Shown here: one piece after another, positions 1-9,224 of the stretch
Layout of the letters: every line of letters begins with the position of its first letter
How positions within the stretch are numbered: position 1 is the stretch's first letter
Assembly (NCBI GenBank): GCA_000283575.1
Contig: AP012044.1
Location: forward strand, 4,154,001 to 4,218,000
Reading direction: 5' to 3'
Source of the DNA: Oscillibacter valericigenes Sjm18-20
GTDB lineage: Bacteria > Bacillota > Clostridia > Oscillospirales > Oscillospiraceae
DNA: 64,000 nt
Program-made: the position numbers and the translations under genes
The notes under the pieces: generated by a model
The model's input: the letters and a program-made list of their open reading frames with translations, nothing else
The model's database searches: none
What the model was told of the DNA's origin: nothing

Positions 1-135
1 CCGCTTTAATGCGCAGCTTATCAACCGATAAGCTGCGCAAGCTCTTTGGCTTAAAGCTTCCAAATTGTGATCCCGGCATTTTGGAAGTACCTCAATACCG
101 ACCAGCATGCCCTAAAAAATCCGACGGAACTTTTT

Positions 136-786
136 TTACTGTGTGAAGTAAGCTAATCCGCCGTTCATCCGCGTGCTCAGATACCACAGCCGCAAGTCGA
201 ACTCGCGCAAAACCCCTTCGTCGGATGCGCGCGCTGTTAGTTGGTCAGTTTCGAAATCCGCCGAGATAATCGAGATCCAGTGCCAATCTTGCAGATTTTT
301 TTCACGGCCCCGTGATAAATTGAGAAACCCCAGCGGACAGTCGGCGGCAAGTCCGGCCCGGACGAATTCCATAAGCGCGGAAACTGGCGGGCGATCTGGG
401 TTGCGATTGCCCGAAACAGCGAATACATGGGGGATCAATAAAATATTCCGGCTGGCGGCAAAAGCAACCACGCCTTCCGAAAATAATTCCACTCGGTTGA
501 GGCCCATAGGTCCAGGTGCAACAAAGGGAAAAATTTTCTCCATATGCCGGAGAAACTCCATGCGGTCTGTGTCCTTGCCATGGTATAAAGCCCGCAGTGT
601 CGGGCGGGTCAGCGCCAGATAGGCAGTTAGATTTGCGGCACAAGTGGGGCCACAGCCGGCTTTGCGTCCCCATTCAGACGCATACCATTCCTGTGCGCCT
701 CCAAGATAAGATTGATGCGTCTGCAAATCCGTAACTTTCAGAAATTCCGGATGAGCTACTGAAATGAACATGATTTTATACCTCAT
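136..786 (-). CDS. C39-like (papain-fold) cysteine peptidase domain protein
   Basis: This 216-residue protein is probably a papain-fold cysteine peptidase or a related C39-like domain. The motif GCGPTCAANLTAYLA at residues 44-58 looks like the catalytic-cysteine helix of C39-like and transglutaminase-like families. A later DWHWISII segment fits the histidine strand, and an acidic residue follows. There is no signal peptide or ABC-transporter fusion, so it is not a bacteriocin exporter. It is the third gene of a minus-strand run after a DUF4157 protein and a zinc-ribbon protein, about 107 bp downstream of the latter, so it could act with them. The fold is inferred; substrate and true family are unknown. 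Confidence 0.5.
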   Translation of the reverse strand: MRYKIMFISVAHPEFLKVTDLQTHQSYLGGAQEWYASEWGRKAGCGPTCAANLTAYLALTRPTLRALYHGKDTDRMEFLRHMEKIFPFVAPGPMGLNRVELFSEGVVAFAASRNILLIPHVFAVSGNRNPDRPPVSALMEFVRAGLAADCPLGFLNLSRGREKNLQDWHWISIISADFETDQLTARASDEGVLREFDLRLWYLSTRMNGGLAYFTQ

Positions 787-893
787 TACGGATATAGAGT
801 TTCATTGTAATAAACATAGGTCACCATGCTGACCTCATGCGCCAGCTTCATATTTCCACCGACACGGTTTTTTCAACCAATGAATTCACCTCG

Positions 894-1073
894 CTAAATT
901 AACTTGGTCGGGTGATAAATCTCTTTACAGGAGGGGCACATATACTCCACGTTCTGATTTTTGTAGGTGTAGCGAGAACGCAGCGTTTCTTTTCCGCAAT
1001 TCGGGCATATTACCTCTTGCTTTTTAATGAGTTGAACAGCCATCTCTCGCGTAAGATTTGTATTAGAAGCCAT
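894..1073 (-). CDS. Small zinc-ribbon protein
   Basis: A 59-residue protein with two CxxC knuckles (CPNCGK and CPSCKE) about 20 residues apart, as in a zinc ribbon. The reading frame is open to 1148, but the ATG at 1073 has a GAGG site about 8 bases upstream and gives a compact protein beginning MASNTNLTREM. It lies between the DUF4157 gene and the peptidase-like gene on the same strand, and ends with TAG. No specific function can be read. It could be a transcription-related Zn ribbon or a small partner of the DUF4157 protein. Confidence 0.6.
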   Translation of the reverse strand: MASNTNLTREMAVQLIKKQEVICPNCGKETLRSRYTYKNQNVEYMCPSCKEIYHPTKLI

Positions 1074-1195
1074 AGTGATTACCTCGAAAAAATTTCTGCT
1101 TATCTGCGTATTATATCGGGTCCTGGAGCTTGAACATATCATAAACAAACTGCTTGAAATAAAGAAATCGTCCCCAAACTGAGGTAAATCAGCAA

Positions 1196-2602
1196 TTATC
1201 GGAAATCATGCCACCCATCACTGACTTGACCCTGTCTTATAATTGTAAAATGCTGATCGCCGTCTTTGGTAACCAGGTATAATGAAGTTGGATCGGTTTT
1301 GCATAAATGTAAATAATAATCCGATGAAGTCGCTCCCTTAATTTTTTCTGATTGATGAAAATTGCCATTGAAGAGGTGTTCATAGACCGTATTCACGTGC
1401 CTTGCCTCAACATTTTCCATTCCTCTAACGCATATTCTTGATTTATACATATCATGAGCCGTATACCCTTCACGTGGATCTGGCAGCACAGTTTCAGTTT
1501 TTGGGGAGGCAGCGGCAGGGCGTTCTTCTCTCGTTTTCACTTTCCATTTTGGTTTTTTAGGTTCCTTTTTGTGATACTTTTCTTTTGTGCCACCTTCTTT
1601 GGAATGGGGTGCTTTCAATAAATCCGGTGATTGAGCAGGTAGTTTTACCGGGCTTTCTGAAAGTTCCTGTTGCGGGGCAAAAAAGCTTGGAGACAGCTCT
1701 TGAGGGTGTCCCTCACTTGTATGGGAGAGACTTCTTGAAAGGCTTTCTCCGGAAACAGCTTTTATTGGCTCAGATAGTTGAATCTGGCTTAATGGTTTTT
1801 CCTCCTGAAGGAGTGGAGCAGATGTCTCTCTCGTTGCCGAAAGTGGCTTTTGGGTTTCTGGTTCCTCCTGACGCTGTGCGGATGTCTGTTGATCTGGCGT
1901 ACTCCATAAAAAGCTTTTTAAGGCATCCCAGATATAGCCGAAAAAGCCTCTATTCTCCTTATCAGGTGGCGGTGCTTTCATGAATTGTGTGACGGCACCA
2001 GTTGGAGCGCTTATGGCACTGGATTCAATACTACGCTGCCGAGCAGCGCTGGTGCTGCCAACACGTGAAGCACATTCTCCCATGGTGTTCGCTTCTCTTT
2101 CAAGTGAGCTGTCATCGCTTATTGAACTGCCTTTCATTTGCAGCGTTGGCATGACCCTGCCCCGAGATTGCTGCACAACATGCCAGGCTTCATGCGGTAT
2201 ATGCTTTTCCTGTCCGGGGGCGACATAGATATTTGTTCCGCGGGTATACGCCAAAGCGCCTAATGCAGCAGGCTGATTTGAGTTATAATGCACCTTCACA
2301 TTGCTCATATCCATACCTGACAGATTCTCAATGCCGGTTTTCAGGTTGTCAGGCAAGCCTGATACATTACTGCCCTCATCCTTCAAGCAGTTTCTGTCGT
2401 GGCTGAAATAGTTCCTTTTAAATTTTTGCTTCAACTCTTTCGACATCTCGTACTGGTTATTGCTGTTGCTGGTTTGCGACGTTTTTTCAATTAAATTCAG
2501 TAATGCCGAGTTAGGTATATTGCAGGGTAAGTTGGTATTGGTATTGGTCTTGCTCTGCTGATTTTTATTGTCGATAGTGGTTTTCTTTGCATGATCATAC
2601 AT
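1196..2602 (-). CDS. DUF4157 (eCIS-core) effector-like protein
   Basis: A 468-residue protein with a clear DUF4157/eCIS-core domain at about residues 90-178. It has the GMDMSNVKVHYNS entry segment, a metalloprotease-like HEAWH motif (residues 137-141) followed by VVQQSRGRV, and the closing SLEREANTMG segment. DUF4157 is known in proteins linked to extracellular contractile injection systems and in polymorphic toxins. A proline/serine-rich linker follows (about 210-370), then a C-terminal domain of about 90 residues (from PREGYTAHDMYKS to the end) that I do not recognise. The frame opens at a TTG at 2635, but the ATG at 2602 has GGAG 10 bases upstream and is preferred. No sheath, tube or baseplate genes are in the window. 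Confidence 0.75.
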   Translation of the reverse strand: MYDHAKKTTIDNKNQQSKTNTNTNLPCNIPNSALLNLIEKTSQTSNSNNQYEMSKELKQKFKRNYFSHDRNCLKDEGSNVSGLPDNLKTGIENLSGMDMSNVKVHYNSNQPAALGALAYTRGTNIYVAPGQEKHIPHEAWHVVQQSRGRVMPTLQMKGSSISDDSSLEREANTMGECASRVGSTSAARQRSIESSAISAPTGAVTQFMKAPPPDKENRGFFGYIWDALKSFLWSTPDQQTSAQRQEEPETQKPLSATRETSAPLLQEEKPLSQIQLSEPIKAVSGESLSRSLSHTSEGHPQELSPSFFAPQQELSESPVKLPAQSPDLLKAPHSKEGGTKEKYHKKEPKKPKWKVKTREERPAAASPKTETVLPDPREGYTAHDMYKSRICVRGMENVEARHVNTVYEHLFNGNFHQSEKIKGATSSDYYLHLCKTDPTSLYLVTKDGDQHFTIIRQGQVSDGWHDFR

Positions 2603-2635
2603 TAATACCACACTCCAATCGTCTGGAAATTTCAA

Positions 2636-3053
2636 GTTGATATCCAGAACACAAATGCAATGGGCAATCCCGCAACATTCCCTGCCGCAACTGGGAAATT
2701 GAGGCTTATGCTACTAATGCCCATATATTGCCAACAACAGCATATACCAAAGTCTTACAGATTTCAACACTACTGGATATTCCCATGAGCATGTAAACCC
2801 CCACGGGGCAACATCACCAAAGTGAGGTCTCCTTGTTTTTTGCCGCGGCAGCTGTGGCGGCGGTATTTTTTGAGCAGTTTCCAGCAAGCCGCCGGTTCCA
2901 TGATTCGTGTGTTTACCAACGCGTACGGAAATGTCGGCCAGATATATTTCAACAGGGGACCATTTATCATTATAAAAAGGGTGCGCCAAATTTATCAGGC
3001 GTACCCTTTTATAATCTCAGGTTTAACATCTCGACGCGGCGCTTCCCGTAATA
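2636..3053. other. Gene-poor stretch with no convincing CDS
   Basis: Short open frames on the minus strand lack good starts and protein-like composition, so no gene is called. The stretch holds the hairpin annotated at 2969-3014 and otherwise shows nothing I can name. A decayed mobile element cannot be excluded. Confidence 0.4.
2969..3014 (-). terminator. Terminator after the WG-repeat gene
   Basis: A long inverted repeat with arms ATTATAAAAGGGTACGCC and GGCGCACCCTTTTTATAAT as read on the minus strand. It begins about 40 bp after the stop codon of the WG-repeat gene. The A/T-rich outer arms provide the U-run, and it may work in both directions. Confidence 0.65.
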
Positions 3054-4847
3054 CTATTTGCAGAGATGCTTCATCCACACCGCGTCAGCCGTCTTGTTAT
3101 TAGGATTGTTGATGACTCCCCACTTGCCTTGGTACTGGACCCATGCCTGACCATCAACAAACTCATCTACTCTGGAAAATACGCAGGGAATCACAAGCTT
3201 GAAATTTTCGTCGCAATATCCGTACAGCCCAGACCCGTCTGTTGCCAGAACGGCCGAAAGTCCCTCTGCTTTGCTTGCGCGGCACCTGCCCTCGGGGCGG
3301 TATGGATTGTTGGCAGTAATCAACTTTCCGTCGAGATCATATACGGAGCAATTATATGCGGTGCCAACAGAAGATCCATTCTCCCAATCTTTCCAATTGC
3401 CCATTGAAACGCAGTTGTTCCAAACTTCAAAATCGTACCCAAAAGGAGTGAGCTGCTTTCCATCTTCGTTATAGAGCGCACCCTCGTCACCATATCTGCC
3501 GTCACTCTCCAGTCGGCGGCACAAGAGATAGCCGTTTGATAGCTCATCGCCGTCCACCCGGTAGGTAATGGAGGGGGCCAAACACTGATTTGTTCCACTG
3601 GCGAGGACTTTTCCCTCCAAAGAATACAATTTCCAGACGGAACTGCTGTTTCTCAGCACATTGCCAGTAAAGGAAGCCGCTATAATACAAGTGTCATTCT
3701 TTCCGGTGAATGTATCGATGGAAGAAAAATGGGGCGGCACAATCCATTGATTCCGTCCGGATTTTACCCCGCGCACAGCTTCAAAATATCCGGATTGGAG
3801 CTGCCCGTCTTCATAATACCCCTCGGGAAAGCCGTCATTTTCTCCCAGCGCCGTGGTATCGGCATCTATGTCCCAGAGAAGTTCCCTCCGAACACCGTTT
3901 TGTATATCCCAATAATCGACAATCCGGTGGCCGTTCTCGTCCAAATAATCCTGAATTGAAGAACCGTCGCCAATTCCATCCTTGAGAACGTTACCAGAGT
4001 AGTCGTATAGGGTTACTTTGAAGTCGTCCGCGTTCTTTGCCGTGCTGACGCTGAGAGAAATCAGCTTGGTTTCCGGGGAACAGTAGATATCTTTATTGGG
4101 GTCTGTATTTACCACAATAGGCTTATAGTCCGCTGTATAAACGCCCTCGCCCTTTTTGCCGCTTGCATCCTTAAATGTGCAGAAAAGAACCCCATTGCTT
4201 GGCCCCACATAGTCCATATTCAAGGAAGTGGGCGCATAATACAGCTTTCCCGCAGTATCCATGTAGCCGGCCTTATTGTTGGAGTCCGTGAATCCCGCAA
4301 GGCCCGTTTCGTCAAAGTAGCCGATCTCCCGCACACGGGGCAGTTCCTTGCCAGTTTTAAGGTTCACATAGCATTTCTGCCCTCCGGCAAATACCTGGCA
4401 GAATTCTCCGTTTTTATCTTTAAAATAGCTGTCAGAGACATACTGGGAATAGATATGCTTTGTGATCTGTTTGCCGGTCATGGTAAAAAGCGCCGTATCC
4501 GCGTTGCGTGTATCCCGCGTCAGGCTGGCAGCAATCACCTTTCCATCCGTATCCACTGTTCCATACTTGGCTGGAAGAACAACATTGCCGTATCTGTCAA
4601 TAATCCCGTCTTTCGTGCCGTGAAAAAAGTATAGCCCTGTGCTGTACGACAATCTGTCTTTATATCGATATGCCGTAGTAATCGTTCCGTCCATTGTGGG
4701 TGCGAGAAGCCACTTGACATTTTCAATATCGGGAGCCTGCTTCCCCAGCGCATCTTTTCCAGTCCAGCTTGCCGCCGCCCCGGCAGGTACGAAGATCGTA
4801 CTCACCAGCACGAATGCCAAAGTCATTGCCGCAATTGCTCTTTTCAA
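3054..4847 (-). CDS. Secreted WG-repeat protein
   Basis: About 597 residues. The frame opens further upstream, but the TTG at 4847 has GAGGG eight bases before it and begins directly at a classic signal peptide (MKRAIAAMTLAFVLVSTIF, then an AGAAA cleavage site), so I take it as the start. The mature part is made of WG-type repeats, for example DRYGNVVLPAKYGTV near the N-terminus and QYQGKWGVIN at the C-terminus. WG repeats form beta-rich surface proteins of uncertain binding role. There are no sortase or lipobox signals, so it is probably released or loosely wall-bound. It stands alone between terminators. Confidence 0.75.
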   Translation of the reverse strand: MKRAIAAMTLAFVLVSTIFVPAGAAASWTGKDALGKQAPDIENVKWLLAPTMDGTITTAYRYKDRLSYSTGLYFFHGTKDGIIDRYGNVVLPAKYGTVDTDGKVIAASLTRDTRNADTALFTMTGKQITKHIYSQYVSDSYFKDKNGEFCQVFAGGQKCYVNLKTGKELPRVREIGYFDETGLAGFTDSNNKAGYMDTAGKLYYAPTSLNMDYVGPSNGVLFCTFKDASGKKGEGVYTADYKPIVVNTDPNKDIYCSPETKLISLSVSTAKNADDFKVTLYDYSGNVLKDGIGDGSSIQDYLDENGHRIVDYWDIQNGVRRELLWDIDADTTALGENDGFPEGYYEDGQLQSGYFEAVRGVKSGRNQWIVPPHFSSIDTFTGKNDTCIIAASFTGNVLRNSSSVWKLYSLEGKVLASGTNQCLAPSITYRVDGDELSNGYLLCRRLESDGRYGDEGALYNEDGKQLTPFGYDFEVWNNCVSMGNWKDWENGSSVGTAYNCSVYDLDGKLITANNPYRPEGRCRASKAEGLSAVLATDGSGLYGYCDENFKLVIPCVFSRVDEFVDGQAWVQYQGKWGVINNPNNKTADAVWMKHLCK

Positions 4848-5148
4848 CGGATAAGCCCTCTTTCTCCAGTGTGTCCAAACCAAAATTTGCGTTTCTATGC
4901 CGACGGGCATCTTGCTTCCAAGCAAAGCGATTTTATGTCTTACTCATTATCAGTAAAAAATCGTCTTCAAAGCGAAATCAGAAACGACTTAATATAAAGT
5001 TACCACAATATTATTCTGCTAACAATACATTTCAATTGCTTTTTAAGAAATCTATATATAAGCTTCTCTTATAAATAAAGCAAAAAAGTAACAATCAGAG
5101 ACTACCTAACATTGTTTTTCTAAAATTGAGTCCCGCGTTGTCCGCCAA

Positions 5149-5186
5149 ATGAATCCCTTAGAGCCTTGCGGCTCCAAGGGATTCAT
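5149..5186. terminator. Strong inverted repeat between convergent transcripts and intergenic DNA
   Basis: A near-perfect hairpin with outer arms ATGAATCCCTT and AAGGGATTCAT and an inner GAGCC/GGCTC stem closed by TTGC. It lies downstream of the permease gene (minus strand), where it can stop transcription. The T-run is short on both sides, so it may be only a mRNA-stabilising hairpin. Confidence 0.6.
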
Positions 5187-5310
5187 CTATTCTTTTTCGG
5201 GCGGTGGAAACGCTTTAAAACAGCCGTTTCTGCAGGAAATCCTATACAATCTTCCTCTTAATACTTGCCATCTCTTTATTTTATCCGGAGCGCCCGCGCG
5301 TCGATCCAGT

Positions 5311-6669
5311 TTATACCTCGTAACGCTTCGGATCCTTGGGCAGACACAGCTCCAGAATCATGCCCACCACAAACACGCCGGCCACCATGTTGCCGGCAAA
5401 GATGTCACCGAACACGCTGGGAAGGTTATTGAAGAAGCCGTCCACCTGCGTCACGCCCACACCGAGACAGATGGAAGTGGCGGCAATGAGGGTATTGCGG
5501 TTGTTCATGCCCGCTTCGTGCATCATCTTGATGCCGGACATCATGATTGCGCCGAACATAATGACGGTGCATCCGCCCAGCACGCAGTCTGGCAGCGTGG
5601 TAAAGAACGCGCCGATGGGCGGAAACAGACCGCCCAGAATCATGGCCAGCGCGCCGAACATGATGCAGTAGCGGTTGACCACATGGGTCATGGAAATAAG
5701 ACCCACATTCTGGCTGAAGGATGTAATAGGTGAGCAGCCGAATACGCCGCCGGAGATGGCAGATGCAAAACCGTCTACGCACAGGGAGCCGGAGACCTCC
5801 TTGGGCGTGATATCACGGCCCAGACCGCCGGTGCAGGTGGCGGTGGTATCGCCGATAGTCTCCACCGCAGAGACGATAAACACCAGGCAGAAAGACAAAA
5901 TTGGCCCGATCTGGAACTGTGGTTTGAAGGCAAACAGCTGCGGCACGGCTACAACTCCCAGTTCCTTGATCGTGCTTGCCATAGCGCCAAAATCCACCAT
6001 ACCGAAGAAGATGGATACGATATAGCCCACGATCATGCCCATCAGGACATAGAGCTGCTTTGCTACGCCCTTTATCGTCGTGTGGAAAATCAGCGCTGCC
6101 GCCAGCGTGATGATTGCCACCAGCAGATTCTGCCAGGAACCCAGTGGGTAAGCGGATGATGAGCCAAAGGAGGAGACGCCGACGCTCAGGATGCTCAATC
6201 CGATGGCGACAACCACGCAGGCGGAGAGAATCGGCGTGATGATCTTCCGCCAGTACTGCGCCGTCAGGCCGAGGATACCCTCAAAGCAACCGCCGACAAT
6301 GATCGCGCCAACCATAATGCCGTAGTCCTGAGAGGCGGTCGCCATGGCCGCCGCCAGGAAGGTGAAGCTGACGCCCATGACCACCGGCAGGCCGGAGCCG
6401 ATCCTCCAGATGGGGTAGAGTTGCAGCATGGTACCGATGCCAGCAATGATCATGCAGTTTTGCAGCAGCCGGGCGGTTTCAATGCCGCTGAACGGCTGTC
6501 CGTTGTACACCGCCACCGAAGCGATGATGATGAGGGGCGTCACGTTCGCCACGAACATGGCCAGCACGTGCTGTAGGCCGAAGGGGATCGCCTTTCCGAT
6601 GGGCACGCGTCCGTCCAGACGGTAGATGTTCTCTACCCGGGCGTCCTGCTGAGTTGGATGATTCTTCAT
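5311..6669 (-). CDS. NCS2-family nucleobase (xanthine/uracil) permease
   Basis: A 452-residue polytopic membrane protein of the nucleobase:cation symporter-2 family. It shows the NCS2 signature QNVGLISMT in the segment after TSFS, the motif AVETIGDTTAT that places the conserved Glu and Asp of the substrate site, and about 12-14 hydrophobic segments. It would import a purine or pyrimidine base with H+ or Na+. Family knowledge suggests xanthine/uric acid or uracil, but the substrate cannot be fixed by eye. The ATG at 6669 follows GGAG by 7 bases. It is monocistronic, with a good promoter upstream and no purine riboswitch visible in the leader. Confidence 0.85.
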   Translation of the reverse strand: MKNHPTQQDARVENIYRLDGRVPIGKAIPFGLQHVLAMFVANVTPLIIIASVAVYNGQPFSGIETARLLQNCMIIAGIGTMLQLYPIWRIGSGLPVVMGVSFTFLAAAMATASQDYGIMVGAIIVGGCFEGILGLTAQYWRKIITPILSACVVVAIGLSILSVGVSSFGSSSAYPLGSWQNLLVAIITLAAALIFHTTIKGVAKQLYVLMGMIVGYIVSIFFGMVDFGAMASTIKELGVVAVPQLFAFKPQFQIGPILSFCLVFIVSAVETIGDTTATCTGGLGRDITPKEVSGSLCVDGFASAISGGVFGCSPITSFSQNVGLISMTHVVNRYCIMFGALAMILGGLFPPIGAFFTTLPDCVLGGCTVIMFGAIMMSGIKMMHEAGMNNRNTLIAATSICLGVGVTQVDGFFNNLPSVFGDIFAGNMVAGVFVVGMILELCLPKDPKRYEV

Positions 6670-6781
6670 TTGAAGGGCTCCTTTTATTTATTTGCCAGAA
6701 CCGAAAAACCGGCGGAGGTCCATAGATACGAAAAGGGGAGCAAAAGTTATCCGTAACTCTCCATAGCGCTGGCATATCTTC

Positions 6782-6810
6782 AGTATAAAAGGTTCACCTT
6801 TAAAAAGCAA
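6782..6810 (-). promoter_or_regulatory. Sigma-A-type promoter of the permease
   Basis: Read on the minus strand, TTGCTT and TATACT are separated by exactly 17 bases, about 110 bp upstream of the permease start codon. The rest of 6670-7030 shows no gene. Confidence 0.6.
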
Positions 6811-7030
6811 CACTTTTTGTTAGGTTGCCATAAAATTAATTTTTAGATTGTCCAAATTTCTGTCAGTTTTGTACCAGTTTACCGGCTGTGAAATACGGGG
6901 CAATGGTATCTGCCGCGCATCGCACAATAGCAGGGCGGTGTCATTTCGCCGGACAAAAACGCCGCATTGCACTGTGGGAAAATATTTCAAGAGCATATGA
7001 AAATTGATCGCCCCCCTCCCAATAGAGATC

Positions 7031-7059
7031 AGGAGGCCCCGCCATAGGCGGGGCCTCCT
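7031..7059 (-). terminator. GC-rich hairpin after tctA
   Basis: A perfect 13-bp stem (AGGAGGCCCCGCC and its complement) with a three-base loop, about 75 bp downstream of the tctA stop. No long T-run follows on the minus strand, so it may serve as an mRNA 3' end stabiliser or a weak terminator. Confidence 0.6.
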
Positions 7060-7135
7060 GTGTACGAAAACTTGAACGCTGCACCTGAAAGGTGCAAATC
7101 GGGTAAGAAGTGTGTATTTAAAAAGCTTGAGCGTC

Positions 7136-8644
7136 TCAGGCCTTTTTATTCATCAGTTTCCCAATCATTGGCGCCAGAGCAAAGGCTATGATGACCAGTG
7201 CAATAATGATCGAAATGGGACGGGTGAAGAAATAGGGAATAAGACCGCCTTTGGGAGCCGCCATAATGAGAGCACGGCGGAAGTTGGACTCCAGAATATT
7301 GGCCAGCACCACACCCAGAACCAGGGGGGCGGGGTCAAAATCGAATATCTTCATCACATAACCAATTAACCCAAACACCAGCATGACAACCACTTCCATC
7401 ATACTGTCGCTTAGCGCGTAGGTACCGATACAGGCCAGTGCCACAATGATGGGTACCAGCACGGAGTTCGGGACCAGACAAATACGAGCCATTTGCCGGG
7501 CCATTGTTAGTCCGATAATGCCCATCAGTACGTTGGCCAGCAGAAAGCCCAGGAAGATGGAATAAGTGGTGACAGCTTGCTTACCGGTAAACAGCTGACC
7601 GCCCGGCTGCAGGCCATGCATCAGCATAGCCCCATATAGAATCGCAGTAACAGGGCTTCCCGGAATACCCAAAGTGAATAGTGGAATCATGGCGCCGCCG
7701 CAACCGGCGTTGTTGGCGGACTCAGACGCAGCAATGCCCACAAAGGATCCCTTCCCGTATTCCTCCGGATGCTTGGAGGTCCGTTTCGCCATGCTGTAGC
7801 TGATCCATGCGGCAATCGAGCAGCCAGCGGCGGGAATGAACCCAACAAACGCGCCGATAAGCGAACCGCGCATCATGGTGGGAGCCAGCTTTTTGGTATT
7901 GCCCTTTTCCCAGCGTTTTCCTTGTAAACCTTTGGCGGGGTCCTCGACAATAGTGGAGCCGGTACCGCGCATAAGACGATCTACCAGCACCAAGACCTGG
8001 GAAATGGAAAAGAGGCCGATCAGAATGGGGGTGGAGTCCAGGCCGTCCTCCAGCCAGAGCTGGCCGAAAGTAAAGCGGGAAACGCCGGTGATAGAGTCCA
8101 TGCCGACGCATCCGATGAGCAGACCCAGAAGTGCCGAGAAAATACCCTTCGCCCGGTTATCACCGGTGAGACCAGAGACAACCAGCAGACCAAAGCAAGC
8201 TATCATGAAATACTCCAGGCAAGAGAACATCAAGCTGATCTTGCCCAGCGCGGGGGCAAACAGAATTAAGCAGATGGCGCCGATGATTCCGCCTGTGACC
8301 GAAGCCACCGTAACGACGGAAACAGCTTCCATACCGCGCCCCTGTTCGGTCAGCGCATAACCGTCCATGGTCGTGGCGGCGGATGCGGCTGTTCCGGGTG
8401 TGTGGCAAAGTACAGCGGTAATCGAGCCGCCGTATACGCCGGTGGTGTACATGGCAGTCATCATAACCAACGCAGCAGTGGGGGTCATGGAGAAGGTAAT
8501 CGGGATCAGCAGGGCAATGCCCACCGAGGGGCCAAGTCCGGGGATAATACCAATGGCCATGCCGCAGACTACGCCGATAGCCAGCGCGATCAAAACTTCA
8601 ACAGATGTAAATGACATCAGTGCGGCGGTTAAATATTCCAACAT
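7136..8644 (-). CDS. tctA: Tripartite tricarboxylate transporter, large membrane subunit TctA
   Basis: A 502-residue protein with about 12 transmembrane segments, typical of TctA. The conserved glycine/proline-rich loops are visible (GIIPGLGPSVGIALL near the N-terminus and GAFVGFIPAAGCSIAAWISY in the middle). It forms the secondary transport channel for a carboxylate delivered by TctC. It is the last gene of the tctC-tctB-tctA operon: its GGAGG site overlaps the region just after the tctB stop, 15 bp apart. The substrate may be citrate, tartrate or another (di/tri)carboxylate and is not readable from the sequence. Confidence 0.9.
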   Translation of the reverse strand: MLEYLTAALMSFTSVEVLIALAIGVVCGMAIGIIPGLGPSVGIALLIPITFSMTPTAALVMMTAMYTTGVYGGSITAVLCHTPGTAASAATTMDGYALTEQGRGMEAVSVVTVASVTGGIIGAICLILFAPALGKISLMFSCLEYFMIACFGLLVVSGLTGDNRAKGIFSALLGLLIGCVGMDSITGVSRFTFGQLWLEDGLDSTPILIGLFSISQVLVLVDRLMRGTGSTIVEDPAKGLQGKRWEKGNTKKLAPTMMRGSLIGAFVGFIPAAGCSIAAWISYSMAKRTSKHPEEYGKGSFVGIAASESANNAGCGGAMIPLFTLGIPGSPVTAILYGAMLMHGLQPGGQLFTGKQAVTTYSIFLGFLLANVLMGIIGLTMARQMARICLVPNSVLVPIIVALACIGTYALSDSMMEVVVMLVFGLIGYVMKIFDFDPAPLVLGVVLANILESNFRRALIMAAPKGGLIPYFFTRPISIIIALVIIAFALAPMIGKLMNKKA

Positions 8645-8659
8645 GTATGTCCTGCCTCC

Positions 8660-9130
8660 TTAAACAATGCGGAAATACCGACCCAAAACACCCACTTTAT
8701 AGATGGGCAGTTTCAGTATTACAACGAACAGGAAGTAACTGATAATCAGGTAAAGCGCTGTAATCAGGAGATTTACCCACCAGGATTTTAACCTCAGATG
8801 CTTTTGTGCGAAAATTATAAAGACGGGGGTTGCAACCCAGTAGCTCACATATCGAAAGAGCAGATAGTAAATAAAGATAAACAGCATGAACATAAACGCG
8901 TGCTTGCTGCCCTTGACGGTAAGGGCATACTGAAACTGTCCCTGCTGCTCCTTGGTTTTGCGCAGACCATTAATCGTGATGACCAGTGCACACAGTGCCA
9001 TTAGAATGGACAAAGCAATCGGAAGATACGCGGCCTGGCCGGAAATCTGCACTGCAACTGCGAACACCACTACGCAGAATATCAGCAAAACCACGCCCAC
9101 CCACACATCCCGGTGGAGCTGTTTGTTCAT
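8660..9130 (-). CDS. tctB: Tripartite tricarboxylate transporter, small membrane subunit TctB
   Basis: A 156-residue protein with four hydrophobic segments, the usual size and layout of TctB. It begins MNKQLHRDVWVGVVLLIFC and lies directly between the binding protein and TctA genes. The start has GAGGT about 7 bases upstream. TctB partners with TctA in the membrane; its exact role in the complex is poorly defined. Confidence 0.85.
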   Translation of the reverse strand: MNKQLHRDVWVGVVLLIFCVVVFAVAVQISGQAAYLPIALSILMALCALVITINGLRKTKEQQGQFQYALTVKGSKHAFMFMLFIFIYYLLFRYVSYWVATPVFIIFAQKHLRLKSWWVNLLITALYLIISYFLFVVILKLPIYKVGVLGRYFRIV

Positions 9131-9183
9131 AGGGCATACCTCACTTTTAACAACGAATTACGATCCATGTCTAAATTTTTAGA

Positions 9184-9210
9184 GCTGCCCGGCCATATTG
9201 GCCGGGCAGC
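9184..9210 (-). terminator. Intercistronic hairpin between tctC and tctB
   Basis: A stem with arms GCTGCCCGGCC and GGCCGGGCAGC lies 15 bp after the tctC stop and before tctB. Such hairpins often act as partial terminators or protect the upstream message, so that more binding protein than membrane subunits is made. The role is inferred. Confidence 0.65.
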
Positions 9211-9224
9211 GGGGAAGAAAAAAA

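Noticed and set aside
2714..2989. Minus-strand frame of 91 codons
   Set aside because: Two overlapping frames compete, there is no good ribosome site, and the composition is unlike a protein; no family is recognisable.
6670..7030. Purine riboswitch in the permease leader
   Set aside because: I looked for the conserved core loops and three-way junction and did not find them; only a promoter is visible.
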